DNA of 64,000 bases from Planctomycetota bacterium (GTDB lineage Bacteria; Planctomycetota; UBA1135; JADKAF01). Of the stretch, positions 1-9,385 are shown piece by piece. The stretch is from assembly GCA_016719295.1 (NCBI GenBank), contig JADKAF010000001.1:2356001-2420000 (forward strand). The letters are read 5' to 3'. The translations under genes were made by a program, and so were the position numbers. Below the pieces are notes generated by a model. That model saw only the letters and a program-made list of their open reading frames with translations. It did not search any database and was not told where the DNA came from. The stretch's first letter is position 1; each line of letters starts with the position of its first letter.

Positions 1-1767
1 TGCTGGCCTACGAGCTCGGTGGCGATCGCGCGGCGATCGCCGCGGCGCTGATGCTCGCGCTCTCGCCGCTGCAGATCTACCACGCGCGCCAGCCGATGAG
101 CGATGCCGCGGCGCTCGCGTTGCTCTTCGCCTCGCTCGCGCTCGGCCTCCGCTGGGCGCGCTCGCCGCAGCTCCATCCGCGCCAAGCGTGGGCCTTCGGC
201 CTCCTCGTCGCCTTCGGCGCGACCGTGCGCATCACCAACGCGCTCGCGGCGCCGTTCCTGCTGCTGCTCGTGCTGACGCGGCCCTTCGCCGATCGCGCGC
301 AGCGCGCGCGGACGACGATGGCGTTCCTCGTCGGCTGCGCGGTCGGGATCGCTCCGCAGCTCGCGGTGAACCTGCGCCAGCACGGGAACCTCCTGCGCTC
401 GGGCTACTCCTACTGGATCCCCGCGGTGTACGGCTCGGGCGAGGGCGCGCGACGCGCGGGCGCTCCTCGACAACCTGGGCCTCGGCGGCATGAACTTCGG
501 CGCGTACGCGACGCAGGTCGCGGGCTGGGACGCCCTGCTGCGCGATGCGCAGCGCCTCGGCCTCGCGCCGGAAGGACAGGCCGCGACGCCGCCGGAGAAA
601 GCGCGCGGAGCCGAGGGCCTCTTGCTCGAGCGCAGCCTCGAGCCGCCCGTGCTCTACCCCTTCCCCATCGCGCTGCTCGCGCTGCTCGGGCTCGGGATGC
701 GAGGTCGCGGGGGCAACGTCGCGCGCTCCCAGCGCGCGATCGGCTTGCTGCTCCCGGTGGCGCTGGCGCTCTACCTCTTCTACGGCGCGTACTCGTACCG
801 CGAGCTGCGCTTCCTGCTGCCACTGCAAGCGCTCCTCCTCGTCTGCGCCTCGCGCGCGTTCGCGAGCTCGCGCAAGTCGCTGCGGCCGGCGACCCTCGCG
901 CTGGCCGGGCTGGCCTTGCTCTCCGCGGCGGCCGACATCGCGGCGGCCTCGCGGCCGATGCAGTCGACCTCGCCGTACGGCCGCACCAACGAGGAGACGC
1001 TCGCGCTGCGCTGGATCGATCGCAGCATCGAGGCGAACGCGATCATCGCGGTGCGCACGCACACCGCGCTCGTCGAGCGCGAGCTGCTCTTCCACCAGAC
1101 CGATCGCCGCTGGGTGCCGATCGGGCGCGACGAGCATCAGCTGCGCATCGAAGCGCTCGGATTGGAGGACGGGGCGCGTCCGCGAAAGGACCTCGACGGC
1201 GCGCAGCGCGCGTTCCTCGCGGAGTACCGACCCCACGCGATCGACCTCGACCAGACGGTGATCGACTTGATGGAGCTCCGCGCGGAGCTGCTCGCCGGAA
1301 GGCCGCTGCAGGACGACGTGCGCGAAGCAGCGCTCGCGCTGCTCCTGCGCCTGCCGCAAGGCGCTCTCGGCGACGACGCGCGCTCGGCGTTCGCCGCGGT
1401 ACTCGTGCGCGCCGAGCTCACGCCGACGGAGCTCGGACTCGCGGTGTTCTTCCTCGCGCGCAGCGCGGTGCTCGACAGCTTCGCCCGCGACCTCGTGAAG
1501 CTCGGCGCGCTGCTGGAGCGGATGCCCGAGCGACCGGCCTACCTCAGCGATCTCTACCTCTTCGAGTACGTGCTCGAGGAAGCGGAGCTGCGGCAGATGC
1601 TGCTGACCGGCGAGGTCGCCGCCTACGGGCCCGACGGGACGCGCGGCACGCGCGCGCTCGCTCCGCAGTGGAAGGGGCTCGAGCTCGTCGGCGAATGGCC
1701 GCGACCGGGGTTCGCGCCGCAGGCGAGCAACGGCCGCTTCGCGCTCTATCGCTTGAAGCGCGCCTGA
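1..1767 (+). CDS. GT-C family membrane glycosyltransferase-like protein, 5' truncated and frameshifted
   Basis: The gene enters from the left edge and ends at a TGA at 1765-1767. Reading begins in the frame of position 3 (hydrophobic segments plus a QIYHARQPMSD motif typical of ArnT/PMT-like GT-C enzymes). It must switch to the frame of position 1 near 440-455, where one base is extra in a CG-dinucleotide run; after the switch the protein continues ...DARALLDNLGLGGMNFGAY. The second half has further membrane helices (about 640-950) and a soluble C-terminal region. GT-C enzymes transfer sugars from polyprenyl-phosphate donors on the periplasmic side, but the acceptor here cannot be told. Removing one base restores a single reading frame, so I treat it as one gene rather than two. 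A similar GT-C gene begins at the right edge of the window. Confidence 0.6.
824..829 (+). other. Uninformative low-value site (internal to first gene; no signal claimed)
   Basis: No regulatory signal is claimed here; the TATACT box relevant to the following operon is at 1824-1829 and is listed separately. Confidence 0.01.
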
Positions 1768-1823
1768 GCGCGCGAATCCGCCGCGCGCGCGAGAGGCGAA
1801 GGCGCAGCGAGCGGCGACAGCGC

Positions 1824-1829
1824 TATACT
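1824..1829 (+). promoter_or_regulatory. Candidate -10 box for the RND operon
   Basis: A TATACT hexamer stands out in an otherwise very GC-rich 106-bp gap and lies about 45 bp before the adaptor start codon. No convincing TTGACA-like box is seen at the right spacing, so this is only a weak promoter call. Confidence 0.3.
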
Positions 1830-1873
1830 CGCCGCCCCGCCCGCGCCGCCAGCGTTCCGAGCTCCTCCATCCG

Positions 1874-3214
1874 ATGCTGAGACCCTGCCTTCTCCCGTCG
1901 CAGAGCACCGCCCCTCGCGGCGCTGGCCGCGGGCTCGCGCTGCTTCTCTTCCTCGGCGCGAGCGCAGCTGCGAACGGCCAGAGCCCGCCGGGGGTCCCGG
2001 TCGAGGTCGCGCGCGTCCTGCCCGCCGAGGCGCGGCAGAACCTCAGCCTCGTCGGCGAGGTGCGCGCCGAGCAGCGCGCGCGCCTCGGCCTCGCGGTCGC
2101 GGGCAAGGTGCGCGAGGTGCTCGTGCGCGAGGGCGACACGGTCGCGCGCGGCGCCGTGCTCGCGCGCCTCGACGCCGCGCGCTTCAGCGCCGAGGTGAAG
2201 CTCGCGACCGCCGCGGTCGAGCGCGTCGAAGCCGAAGTGAAGCGCCTGGAGAGCAAGTACACGAACGCCGAGCTCGAGGAGGCGCGCGCGCGGGTCGCGG
2301 TGCGCGAGGCAGAGCTCGCCGGCGCCGAGCGCGAGTACCGCCAGGGCTCGGAGCAGCTCGCGCGCTCGCTGGTGCCGCGCACACAGGTCGAGGACCTGCA
2401 GACCAAGCTCGCCGCGGCCGAGGCCCGGGTCGACGAAGCGCAGCAGGCGCTGAAGGTGCTCGAGGCCGGTGCGCGCCTGGAGGAGCTGCAGATCGCGCGC
2501 GCGATCGTCGCCGAGCGCAAGGCCGAGCTGGAGCGCGCGCAGCACGACCTCGACGAGACCGAGCTCCGCTCCCCCTTCCCCGGCGTCATCGTGCGCCGCG
2601 GGCTCGAGGTCGGCGAATGGGCCGCGGTCGGTCGCGAGGCCTTCGAGCTCTACGACCCGAGCGAGCTGCGCATCCACGCGCGCGTACCGGAGGAGGAGCT
2701 CGAGCGAGTAAAGGAAGGCCAGCACGCCGAGCTGCGCGTCGATGCCTATGTCGGCAGCGCGATCGGCCGCAGCGCCTGGAGTGCGCGCGTCGAGCGCCGC
2801 GTCGCCTGGATCGACCCCGCCTCGCGTTCGTTCTCGATCCGCCTCGCGCTGGAGGACGATCCCTCCGCCGCCCAGCAGCGCCCCGCGCTCCTGCCGGGCA
2901 TGTTCACCCGCCTCGATCTCCGCGTGGAGTCCGTGGAGAACGCGCTCTCGATCCCCCGCGACGCGATCTTCTTCGAGGAAGCCCGCGCGGAGGAACCCGC
3001 CTCGCTGCGCCGCTCCTGGGTCTGGGTCGTGCAGGCCGACCAGACCGTGCAGCGCGCCGCGGTGCGCGTGCTGGGCTTGCTGCCACGCGATCCCGGCGAG
3101 ACGCTCGAGCGCGCCGCCTGCGTCGGCGAAGTTCCCGCCGGAGCGGATGTCGTCGTGATCGGTCGCGAGCGGTTGAAGGTGGGCGCGCGCGTTCAGGTGC
3201 TGGCGCGGTCGTGA
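1874..3214 (+). CDS. RND efflux periplasmic adaptor (membrane fusion protein)
   Basis: 446 aa with an N-terminal signal sequence (cleavage likely after residue 36, ..AAANGQ). The first lipoyl half is around residues 60-90 (VAGKVREVLVREGDTV), followed by a long heptad-rich coiled coil (about 110-225). The second lipoyl half follows (ELRSPFPGVIVRRGLEVGE), then beta-barrel and membrane-proximal domains. This order is that of HlyD/AcrA-type adaptors, which bridge an inner-membrane RND pump to an outer-membrane channel. The pump gene starts 4 bp after its stop codon, so the two form an operon. No outer-membrane factor is encoded nearby. The substrate is unknown. Confidence 0.92.
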   Translation: MLRPCLLPSQSTAPRGAGRGLALLLFLGASAAANGQSPPGVPVEVARVLPAEARQNLSLVGEVRAEQRARLGLAVAGKVREVLVREGDTVARGAVLARLDAARFSAEVKLATAAVERVEAEVKRLESKYTNAELEEARARVAVREAELAGAEREYRQGSEQLARSLVPRTQVEDLQTKLAAAEARVDEAQQALKVLEAGARLEELQIARAIVAERKAELERAQHDLDETELRSPFPGVIVRRGLEVGEWAAVGREAFELYDPSELRIHARVPEEELERVKEGQHAELRVDAYVGSAIGRSAWSARVERRVAWIDPASRSFSIRLALEDDPSAAQQRPALLPGMFTRLDLRVESVENALSIPRDAIFFEEARAEEPASLRRSWVWVVQADQTVQRAAVRVLGLLPRDPGETLERAACVGEVPAGADVVVIGRERLKVGARVQVLARS

Positions 3215-3218
3215 ACCC

Positions 3219-6200
3219 ATGAGCTGGATCGAGGCTTCGGTGAAGCGCCCGACGAGCGTCGCGGTCGCGGTGATCCTCGCATCGATCTTCGGCGCGATCG
3301 CGCTGCAGAAGACGCCGGTGCAGCTCAAGCCCACGGTCGATCGCCCGGAGATCAGCGTCGAGGTGCAGTATCCGGGCGCGGCGCCGCTCGAGGTCGAGCA
3401 GCAGATCACCGACCGCTACGAGCAGGCGCTGCAGACGGTCGAGGGGCTGCGCGAGATGCGCTCCACCTCGTCGCAGGGCCAGAGCACGATCTCGCTGGAG
3501 TTCGATTGGGGCGTCGAGAAGGACCTCGCGCTGATCGACGTGCTGAAGAAGATCGCGCGGCTGCCCGAGGCGATCCCCGACAACGCGCGCGACCCCGAGG
3601 TCACGGCGGTCTCCTCCGACGAGGACCAACCGGTCGTCTGGTCCTATCTCTACTACGAGGATGCGCAGGCGACGCCCGACTTCGTCGAGCTCACCTACAT
3701 CGCCGAGGAGATCGTGAAGCCGCGCATCGAGCGGCTGGAGGGCGTGGGACGCGTGCGCGTGCGCGGAGCGCTGCGGCGCGAGCTGCGCGTGGTGATCGAC
3801 CCGGTGCAGCTCGCGAAGCTGCAGCTCACGGTGCAGGAGGTCGAGCAGGCGCTGCGGCGCGAGAACCGCAACGTCCCCGCCGGCCGCCGCGAGGATGGCC
3901 GCCAGGCCGAGGACGTGCGCACGGTCGGCCAGTTCGCGAGCATCGAGGACGTGCGGCAGACCTTCCTCGCCGAGCGCGCCGGGCGGCGCGTCGTGGTCGG
4001 CGACGTGGCCCAGATCCAGCGCGCCTTCGAGCGCCCCGACTCCGCGGCGCGCATCGATGGCAAGGACGGGCTCTCGATCTCCTATTTCCGCAAGACCGGC
4101 GAGAACGTGCTCGAGGTCGTGAAGCGCATCGACGCCAAGCTCGCCGAGCTGAACGAGGAGCTCAAGCCGCGCGGCATCGCGCTGCGCAAAGCCTACGACG
4201 AGGCCGAGTATGTCTACGCGGCGCTCGAGAACGTGACGCAGAACCTGATCTTCGGCGCGCTGCTCGCCGCGGTCGTGCTGGTCTTCTTCCTGCGCAGCAC
4301 CTCGGCGGTCCTCGCCGTCGGCGTCACCATCCCGATCTCGGTCGTCGCCTCGTTCATCCTCTTCTATCTGATGGGGCGCACGATCAACGTGATCTCGCTC
4401 GCCGGGGTCACCTTCGCCTCCGGCATGGTCGTCGACAACGCGATCATCGTCTTCGAGAACATCTATCGCCTGCGCCGCGAAGGGCTGGGCGTGCTCGACG
4501 CGGTCCTGCGCGGCACGCACGAGGTCTACGGCGCGGTGCTGGCGTCCACGCTGACCACCCTGGCGGTGTTCCTGCCGATCTTCTTCGTCGAGGAGGAATC
4601 GGGGCAGCTCTTCAAGGACATCGCCATCGCCATCGCGCTGGCCGTCGGGCTCTCGATGGTCGCGGCCCTCACCGTGATCCCCTGCCTCTGTGCCCGCCTC
4701 TGGAGGAAGCCGATCGCCGCGGGGACGAGCCGCGAAGGCGGCCTCGTCGACTGGATCCTGCTCGGCCCGCTCGGTCGCGCGAGCGCGCGCGGGATCGAGG
4801 CGCTGCACGCTCAGGTGCAGCGCAACGCGGCGACCCGCTTCGCCACCGCGGTCCTCCTCAGCGGCGCCGCGATGGCCGCCTGGACGCTGCTCCCGAGCGC
4901 CGAGTACCTCCCCGCGGGCAATCGCCCGATGATCTTCGGCAACCTGCGCTTCCCACCGGGCACCAGCCTCGCGCGCACGCGCGAGGTGATGCATCTCTTG
5001 GAGGAACGCCTCGCCGGATTGCCCGATCGCCGCTACTTCTTCGTCTCGGTGAGCCCGGGCCGCGGCTTCTGCGGCATCGCGCTCGAGCCGCAGGCGGGCG
5101 ATCGCGTCGATGCGATGGTCGACGAGGTGCGCCGCCGCGTCGGCGTCATCCCCGATGTGCGCATCTTCTTCGCGAAGTCGAACATCTTCACGCGCGGCAT
5201 CGGCGGGGCGAAGGACCTGAAGCTCTACCTCTCGGACACCTCGCTCGAGCGTTTGCAGGAGACCTCCGCGCGCCTCGAGCGGCGCCTCGCCGCGGTCCCG
5301 GGCGTGCTCCAAGCGCTGAGCTCGTTCGAGCTCGGCAACCCCGAGCGCCAGATCGCGCTCGACCGCGAGGCCGCCTCCAAGGTCGGGCTCGGCGCGGAGA
5401 GCGTCGGCGCGTTCGTCGAGACGCTGGTCTCGGGACGGCGCGCGGGGCGTTACCGCGGGCACGAGTTCCCCGACGAGGTCGAGCTGCGAGTGATCGGCGA
5501 CGAGGGCTTCCGCGACGGCAGCGCGGACCTCTCTCGCGTGCCTCTGTGGACGCCGGCGGGGACGCAGGTCGCGCTGGGCTCCGTCGTGCGCTTGGCGCCG
5601 AGCTTCGGCCCCTCGCGCATCGAGCACGTCGAGCGCAAGCGCGCGGTCACCATCGACGTGAAGCTCGCGAACGACGCGGTGCTCGAGGACGCAATCCTGA
5701 CCATCGAGCGCGACGTGCTCACGCCCGAGCGCGCGGCGTTGCCCGTCGGGGCCGGGCTGCGCCTCGCGGGCTCGGTGGACGATCTCACGCGCACGCGCGA
5801 AGCGCTCGTCGGCTCGTTCGCGCTCGCGGTCGCGATCACCTATCTGCTGATGGTCGCGCTCTTCGAGTCGTTCCTCTTCCCGCTGCTGGTGATGTTCTCG
5901 GTGCCGCTCGCCACGGCCGGCGCCGTGCTCGGCATCCGCTGGGTCGGCGCCGAGTTCAACGTGATGACCATGCTCGGCTTCATCCTGCTCTGCGGCATCG
6001 TGGTGAACAACGCGATCCTGCTCGTCGACCGCACGCTCGCCGGCGTGCGCGCGGGCGAGGCAGCGCAGACGGCCATCGCGCTCGCCGTGCGCCTGCGCCT
6101 GCGACCGATCTTCATGTCGATGATCACGACCTGCCTCGGCATGTCACCGCTGATCTTCGTGCCGGGAGCCGGCACCGAGCTCTATCGCGGGCTCGGCGCC

Positions 6201-6350
6201 GCGGTCTTCTTCGGCCTCCTGCTCTCCACGGTGCTCACGCTCTTCCTGATCCCCGCGCTGCTCGGGCTCCTGCTGCCGTGGATGAAGCTCGGACCTCGCG
6301 ATCGCGAGGTGCCGCAGGAGACCTCCCCCGTCGAGGTGCAGCTCTCATGA
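3219..6350 (+). CDS. RND family efflux transporter permease
   Basis: 1043 aa, the usual RND length, with the hallmark duplicated layout: a helix at residues 11-30, a large periplasmic loop, a helix cluster at about 340-480, a second periplasmic loop, and a second helix cluster from about 860. It groups with the HAE1 type (MSWIEASVKRPTSVAV start; GMVVDNAIIVFENIYR in TM4; GIVVNNAILLVDRT in TM10). In AcrB terms the second Asp of the TM4 pair and the TM10 Lys are both Asn here, a pattern seen in some RND subgroups. It would export an unknown compound using proton (or other ion) motive force together with the adjacent adaptor. Its stop overlaps the next gene's start (ATGA). Confidence 0.93.
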   Translation: MSWIEASVKRPTSVAVAVILASIFGAIALQKTPVQLKPTVDRPEISVEVQYPGAAPLEVEQQITDRYEQALQTVEGLREMRSTSSQGQSTISLEFDWGVEKDLALIDVLKKIARLPEAIPDNARDPEVTAVSSDEDQPVVWSYLYYEDAQATPDFVELTYIAEEIVKPRIERLEGVGRVRVRGALRRELRVVIDPVQLAKLQLTVQEVEQALRRENRNVPAGRREDGRQAEDVRTVGQFASIEDVRQTFLAERAGRRVVVGDVAQIQRAFERPDSAARIDGKDGLSISYFRKTGENVLEVVKRIDAKLAELNEELKPRGIALRKAYDEAEYVYAALENVTQNLIFGALLAAVVLVFFLRSTSAVLAVGVTIPISVVASFILFYLMGRTINVISLAGVTFASGMVVDNAIIVFENIYRLRREGLGVLDAVLRGTHEVYGAVLASTLTTLAVFLPIFFVEEESGQLFKDIAIAIALAVGLSMVAALTVIPCLCARLWRKPIAAGTSREGGLVDWILLGPLGRASARGIEALHAQVQRNAATRFATAVLLSGAAMAAWTLLPSAEYLPAGNRPMIFGNLRFPPGTSLARTREVMHLLEERLAGLPDRRYFFVSVSPGRGFCGIALEPQAGDRVDAMVDEVRRRVGVIPDVRIFFAKSNIFTRGIGGAKDLKLYLSDTSLERLQETSARLERRLAAVPGVLQALSSFELGNPERQIALDREAASKVGLGAESVGAFVETLVSGRRAGRYRGHEFPDEVELRVIGDEGFRDGSADLSRVPLWTPAGTQVALGSVVRLAPSFGPSRIEHVERKRAVTIDVKLANDAVLEDAILTIERDVLTPERAALPVGAGLRLAGSVDDLTRTREALVGSFALAVAITYLLMVALFESFLFPLLVMFSVPLATAGAVLGIRWVGAEFNVMTMLGFILLCGIVVNNAILLVDRTLAGVRAGEAAQTAIALAVRLRLRPIFMSMITTCLGMSPLIFVPGAGTELYRGLGAAVFFGLLLSTVLTLFLIPALLGLLLPWMKLGPRDREVPQETSPVEVQLS

Positions 6351-7171
6351 GCACGCGCTGGAGCAGAGCGCCTCTCGATCGGCCTTGGATCCTCGGCCAC
6401 CGCGGCGCCCGTTCCCTCGCGCCGGAGAACACGCTGCCGAGCTTCCAGCTCGCGCTCGACCTCGGCGCGGACGGCATCGAGCTCGATCTGCACCTCTCGC
6501 AGGACGGGGTCGCCGTCGTGCACCACGACGAGTCGCTGATGCGCTGCACGGACGCGCCGCAGCGCTGGCCATCGCGCGCGCCCTGGTCCATCGAGAGCTT
6601 CACGGCGCGCGAGCTCGCCGAGCTCGACGCCGCCTGTGCGTTCTCGGGAGCGCTGCCCCCGGGTCGTTATCACGTGCCCACGCTCGACGAGGTTCTCGCG
6701 GCGCTCGTTCCGCGCGGCGCGTTGCTCGACCTCGAGCTGAAGACGATCCCGCTCGCACATGCAGGCCTGCTCGAGCGCGTGCTCGAGAGCATCCAGCGCG
6801 CGGGCGCCGAGGCGCAGGTGCTCCTCTCCAGCTTCGACCACCAGCTCCTGCGTCGCGCGGGCGAGCTCGCGCCGGAGATCCCTCGCGGCGTGCTCAGCGC
6901 CGAGCGCTTGGTCGATGCCGCGGCCTACGTGCGCGAAGCGGTGGGCGCTCAGATCTTCCTGCCCGGCGCGGCGGGAGCCTGCGCAGCCTTGCCGACGCAA
7001 ACCTCTCGCGGCTTCGATCGCGCGGGCGTCGCGCGAGAGATCGAGCGCTGCCACGCGGCGGGCGTGCTCGTCGTGCCGTGGACGGTGAACGACCCCGCGC
7101 AGCAGCGCGCGCTGCTCGAGCTCGGCGTCGACGGGCTCTGCACCGACGATCCGCGCGTCGCGGGCCGCTGA
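6347..7171 (+). CDS. Glycerophosphodiester phosphodiesterase family protein
   Basis: 274 aa. The GDPD fold signature is clear: H18-R19-G20 in ILGHRGA, APENT at 25-29, metal-binding E45 and D47 in GIELDLH, and H60 in VVHHD. The C-terminal strands read VVPWTVND and GVDGLCTDDP, as in UgpQ/GlpQ enzymes. It hydrolyses glycerophosphodiesters to sn-glycerol-3-phosphate plus an alcohol. There is no signal peptide, so it is probably cytoplasmic. The ATG at 6347 overlaps the pump stop codon, implying translational coupling with the RND operon. A functional link to efflux is not evident. Confidence 0.92.
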   Translation: MSTRWSRAPLDRPWILGHRGARSLAPENTLPSFQLALDLGADGIELDLHLSQDGVAVVHHDESLMRCTDAPQRWPSRAPWSIESFTARELAELDAACAFSGALPPGRYHVPTLDEVLAALVPRGALLDLELKTIPLAHAGLLERVLESIQRAGAEAQVLLSSFDHQLLRRAGELAPEIPRGVLSAERLVDAAAYVREAVGAQIFLPGAAGACAALPTQTSRGFDRAGVAREIERCHAAGVLVVPWTVNDPAQQRALLELGVDGLCTDDPRVAGR

Positions 7172-7187
7172 GCTCCGCGGCTCAGCG
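7166..7187. terminator. Hairpin shared by two convergent gene ends
   Basis: A perfect 8-bp inverted repeat (CGCTGAGC / GCTCAGCG, 6-nt loop) spans the stop codons of the phosphodiesterase and of the minus-strand lipoprotein. It could act as a compact bidirectional terminator, but neither side has a T-tract. Confidence 0.4.
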
Positions 7188-7808
7188 CGAAGTCGCGGCG
7201 GGCGTCGGCGCTTCGCGCTCGAGAAACCAGAAGCCCGCGCTCCAGGTCGCCGTCGGCCAGGCGCGGAAGTCGTGGACCGACGTGCCGGGGATCTGCGCGT
7301 TCCAGGAGAGGCGCCGGCGCACGCCGCCGGCGAGGAGCGCGTCCGCTTCGAGCTCGACCAGCACGCCGGAGCCGCGAGACTGCACGGTGACGAAGCCCTC
7401 CATCGACGAGCTGCGGCCGTGGGCCTCGAGAGCATCGTCCCCCGAGGAATAAGAGTAGGTAGCGCTGAGCTTCTTGTCGCGGAGATCGAGCCGCCCCCGC
7501 GGGTACTTCGCGGGCAAGCCGATGGTGAGGAGTTCCAGCGCGCGCTGCCCGCTCTCCTCGTCGACGCGCTGCCGATAGAGCTGCAGAACGGAGCCGTCGC
7601 CGGAGCGCAGGAGGTGCCCCGCGGAGAGCAGGCGCACGGCGCTCGCGAGCGGATCTCCCGGTCGCGTCGTCGGCACGGCCACGGGATCGACCTCGGCGCG
7701 CTGGATCACGCGCCCTTCGATCGTCGGCGCGCCGGCGCAGGCGAGCAGCGCGAGAGGCAGGAGTGCGGCGCCGGAGCGAGCGAGCGAGCGGACGCAGGAG
7801 CGGAGCAT
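7182..7808 (-). CDS. Predicted lipoprotein of unknown function
   Basis: 208 aa from the ATG at 7808. An upstream in-frame start exists at 7838, but the shorter form places a signal peptide (RSLARSGAALLPLALLAC) directly at the N-terminus. The lipobox LLAC predicts lipid attachment at the Cys of LACAGAP. The rest is a soluble, beta-rich domain with no recognised motif; the C-terminus contains PGTSVHDFRAWPTATW. It stands alone, convergent with the RND operon. Confidence 0.7.
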   Translation of the reverse strand: MLRSCVRSLARSGAALLPLALLACAGAPTIEGRVIQRAEVDPVAVPTTRPGDPLASAVRLLSAGHLLRSGDGSVLQLYRQRVDEESGQRALELLTIGLPAKYPRGRLDLRDKKLSATYSYSSGDDALEAHGRSSSMEGFVTVQSRGSGVLVELEADALLAGGVRRRLSWNAQIPGTSVHDFRAWPTATWSAGFWFLEREAPTPAATSR

Positions 7809-7865
7809 GTCCGCGAGCTTAGAGCCCACCGGCTCCACATTCCACCGTGGCGAACGCGGTGGGGC

Positions 7866-9128
7866 TCACTCGAAGGTCACGCGCAGGCCGTGGCTCCAGG
7901 AGAGCGGATGCTGCGGACGCAGCGCGTCGGGCCCGAAGAAGCCCTGGAGATAGATGGTGCGCCCCGAGAGGGCGGGCAGGTTCGGGACGAGCGTGACCAA
8001 GCTCGCGACCTTGCCGGGGCCGCGCGTCGCGAGCGGTACCGCGAGCTGCGTGAGGAGGATGTCCGGCGAGGCGAGGAGCGCGCAGCCCGGAGCCCCGATA
8101 CCGGCGAGATCGAACGGCAACGAGACGCCCTGATAGCTGACATCGGAGATGCCGAGGATCAGACCGCCGTGCGTCGCCGATGAGGTCGTCGTCGCCTCGT
8201 AGAGCAGCAGGATGCCGGGACGCGGGCAGCGCCGCGCCGCACCTCCGTAGCCCAAGCGCACCGCGGGGGCACCGCCGCCGTCGTCGCGGCACGCCGAGCC
8301 GTACACCCAGGTTCCGCCGGTGCAGCTCCCGAAGAAGCCGGCGATCTCGAGGACGCGACCGCCCTGGTCGCCATCGCCGAGGAACAGGCTTCCGCTCGCG
8401 CTGTCGACCTCGAGCCCTTCGGGGCTGATCGGCACGCCTTGATCGAAGACGCGCGCGGTGCGCAGCGAGCGCGTGCCATCGAGGCTGAGCTCGAAGAGCG
8501 TGTCGAGCTGGTCGTCGCCGATCAACAGCGAGCCGAAGCCGCCGTTGCCCCAAGGGACATACGCGATCGCGTCGGGATCGAGGATCCCGAAGCCGGCGAG
8601 CGAGAAGCGCCGCAGATACGTGCCATCGATGCGAAACGCGATCACCTCGCGCGTCGTGTCATCGACGACGTAGAGCTCGCGCCGCTGCGCGTCGCAGCTC
8701 ACGCCCGAGAGGTCCGAGCAGTAGCCGCGCACCGACAGCACGCGCACGACGAGCCGCTGGAAGGGATCCCATTCGATGAGATCTTCGCTCTCGTCGCCGA
8801 GATAGATCGAGCCGGTCAGCTCGTCGACCGCGAGGCCGACGACTTGGTGGAAGGCGCTCGGGTTCATCGCGAAGGTCGAGGCCGTCGTGAGCTCGACGCC
8901 CGTGCGCGAGTACTCGACCAGCGCGAGGTTGCGCGTATCGCACGCGAAGACGCGATCGGTGAACGGGTGATGCGCGACCGCGCCGACGAAGGGCGCCTGG
9001 GCACCGACCACGGGCCACTCGTTGGCCACGTTCTGCGCGTGCAGCGAGCCGCCGCAGACCAGCGCGCCGAGGGTGGCGCAGCCGGAGAGCAGCGAGGACG
9101 CGAGGACTGAGGTGCGCCTGGTACGCAT
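7866..9128 (-). CDS. Secreted NHL/SMP-30-like beta-propeller protein with planctomycete-type C-terminal module
   Basis: 420 aa. The start at 9128 gives a good signal peptide (MRTRRTSVLASSLL...SLHAQ). Residues about 40-270 contain repeated blades of the type AVDELTGSIYLGDESED, VSCDAQRRELYVVDDT and EVDSASGSLFLGDGDQG, as in NHL or gluconolactonase-like propellers. From about residue 276 (YGSACRDDGG) a separate C-terminal module follows with LPFDLAGIGAPGCALL and a final SWSHGLRVTF. A close relative of this module ends the 346-aa protein at 24432-25472. It is probably extracellular or cell-surface; the ligand or substrate is unknown. Confidence 0.75.
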   Translation of the reverse strand: MRTRRTSVLASSLLSGCATLGALVCGGSLHAQNVANEWPVVGAQAPFVGAVAHHPFTDRVFACDTRNLALVEYSRTGVELTTASTFAMNPSAFHQVVGLAVDELTGSIYLGDESEDLIEWDPFQRLVVRVLSVRGYCSDLSGVSCDAQRRELYVVDDTTREVIAFRIDGTYLRRFSLAGFGILDPDAIAYVPWGNGGFGSLLIGDDQLDTLFELSLDGTRSLRTARVFDQGVPISPEGLEVDSASGSLFLGDGDQGGRVLEIAGFFGSCTGGTWVYGSACRDDGGGAPAVRLGYGGAARRCPRPGILLLYEATTTSSATHGGLILGISDVSYQGVSLPFDLAGIGAPGCALLASPDILLTQLAVPLATRGPGKVASLVTLVPNLPALSGRTIYLQGFFGPDALRPQHPLSWSHGLRVTFE

Positions 9129-9385
9129 GGTCGGAGGGAAGCGCCGGTCGGATCCGCGGCTGGCGCGTCGGCCCATTGTGCCGACCGAACTCTCGTTGGG
9201 AACCCCCGATCGCGCGCAGAGCGGCCGCGAGATCCCAGAACCCCCGACCGGAGAACGGCGGAGCGTGGCTCGGCGCAGAGCAGGAGGTGGCGGATGGCCT
9301 TCCTCCTCTCGCCGCCAAAGCGGATTCCGCGCCAAACGCTCTCGAGCGCGGCCGAGTCCTAGTGGGGCGTCCGATCGTCGCCGGC

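Noticed and set aside
824..829. Regulatory site at 824-829
   Set aside because: A listing kept at confidence 0.01 because of a coordinate slip for the TATACT box at 1824-1829; it should be ignored.
232..2589. Long open frame on the minus strand opposite the first gene and RND adaptor
   Set aside because: It is a consequence of very high GC content; the protein is Arg/Ala/Ser/Glu low-complexity and the opposite strand encodes recognisable families.
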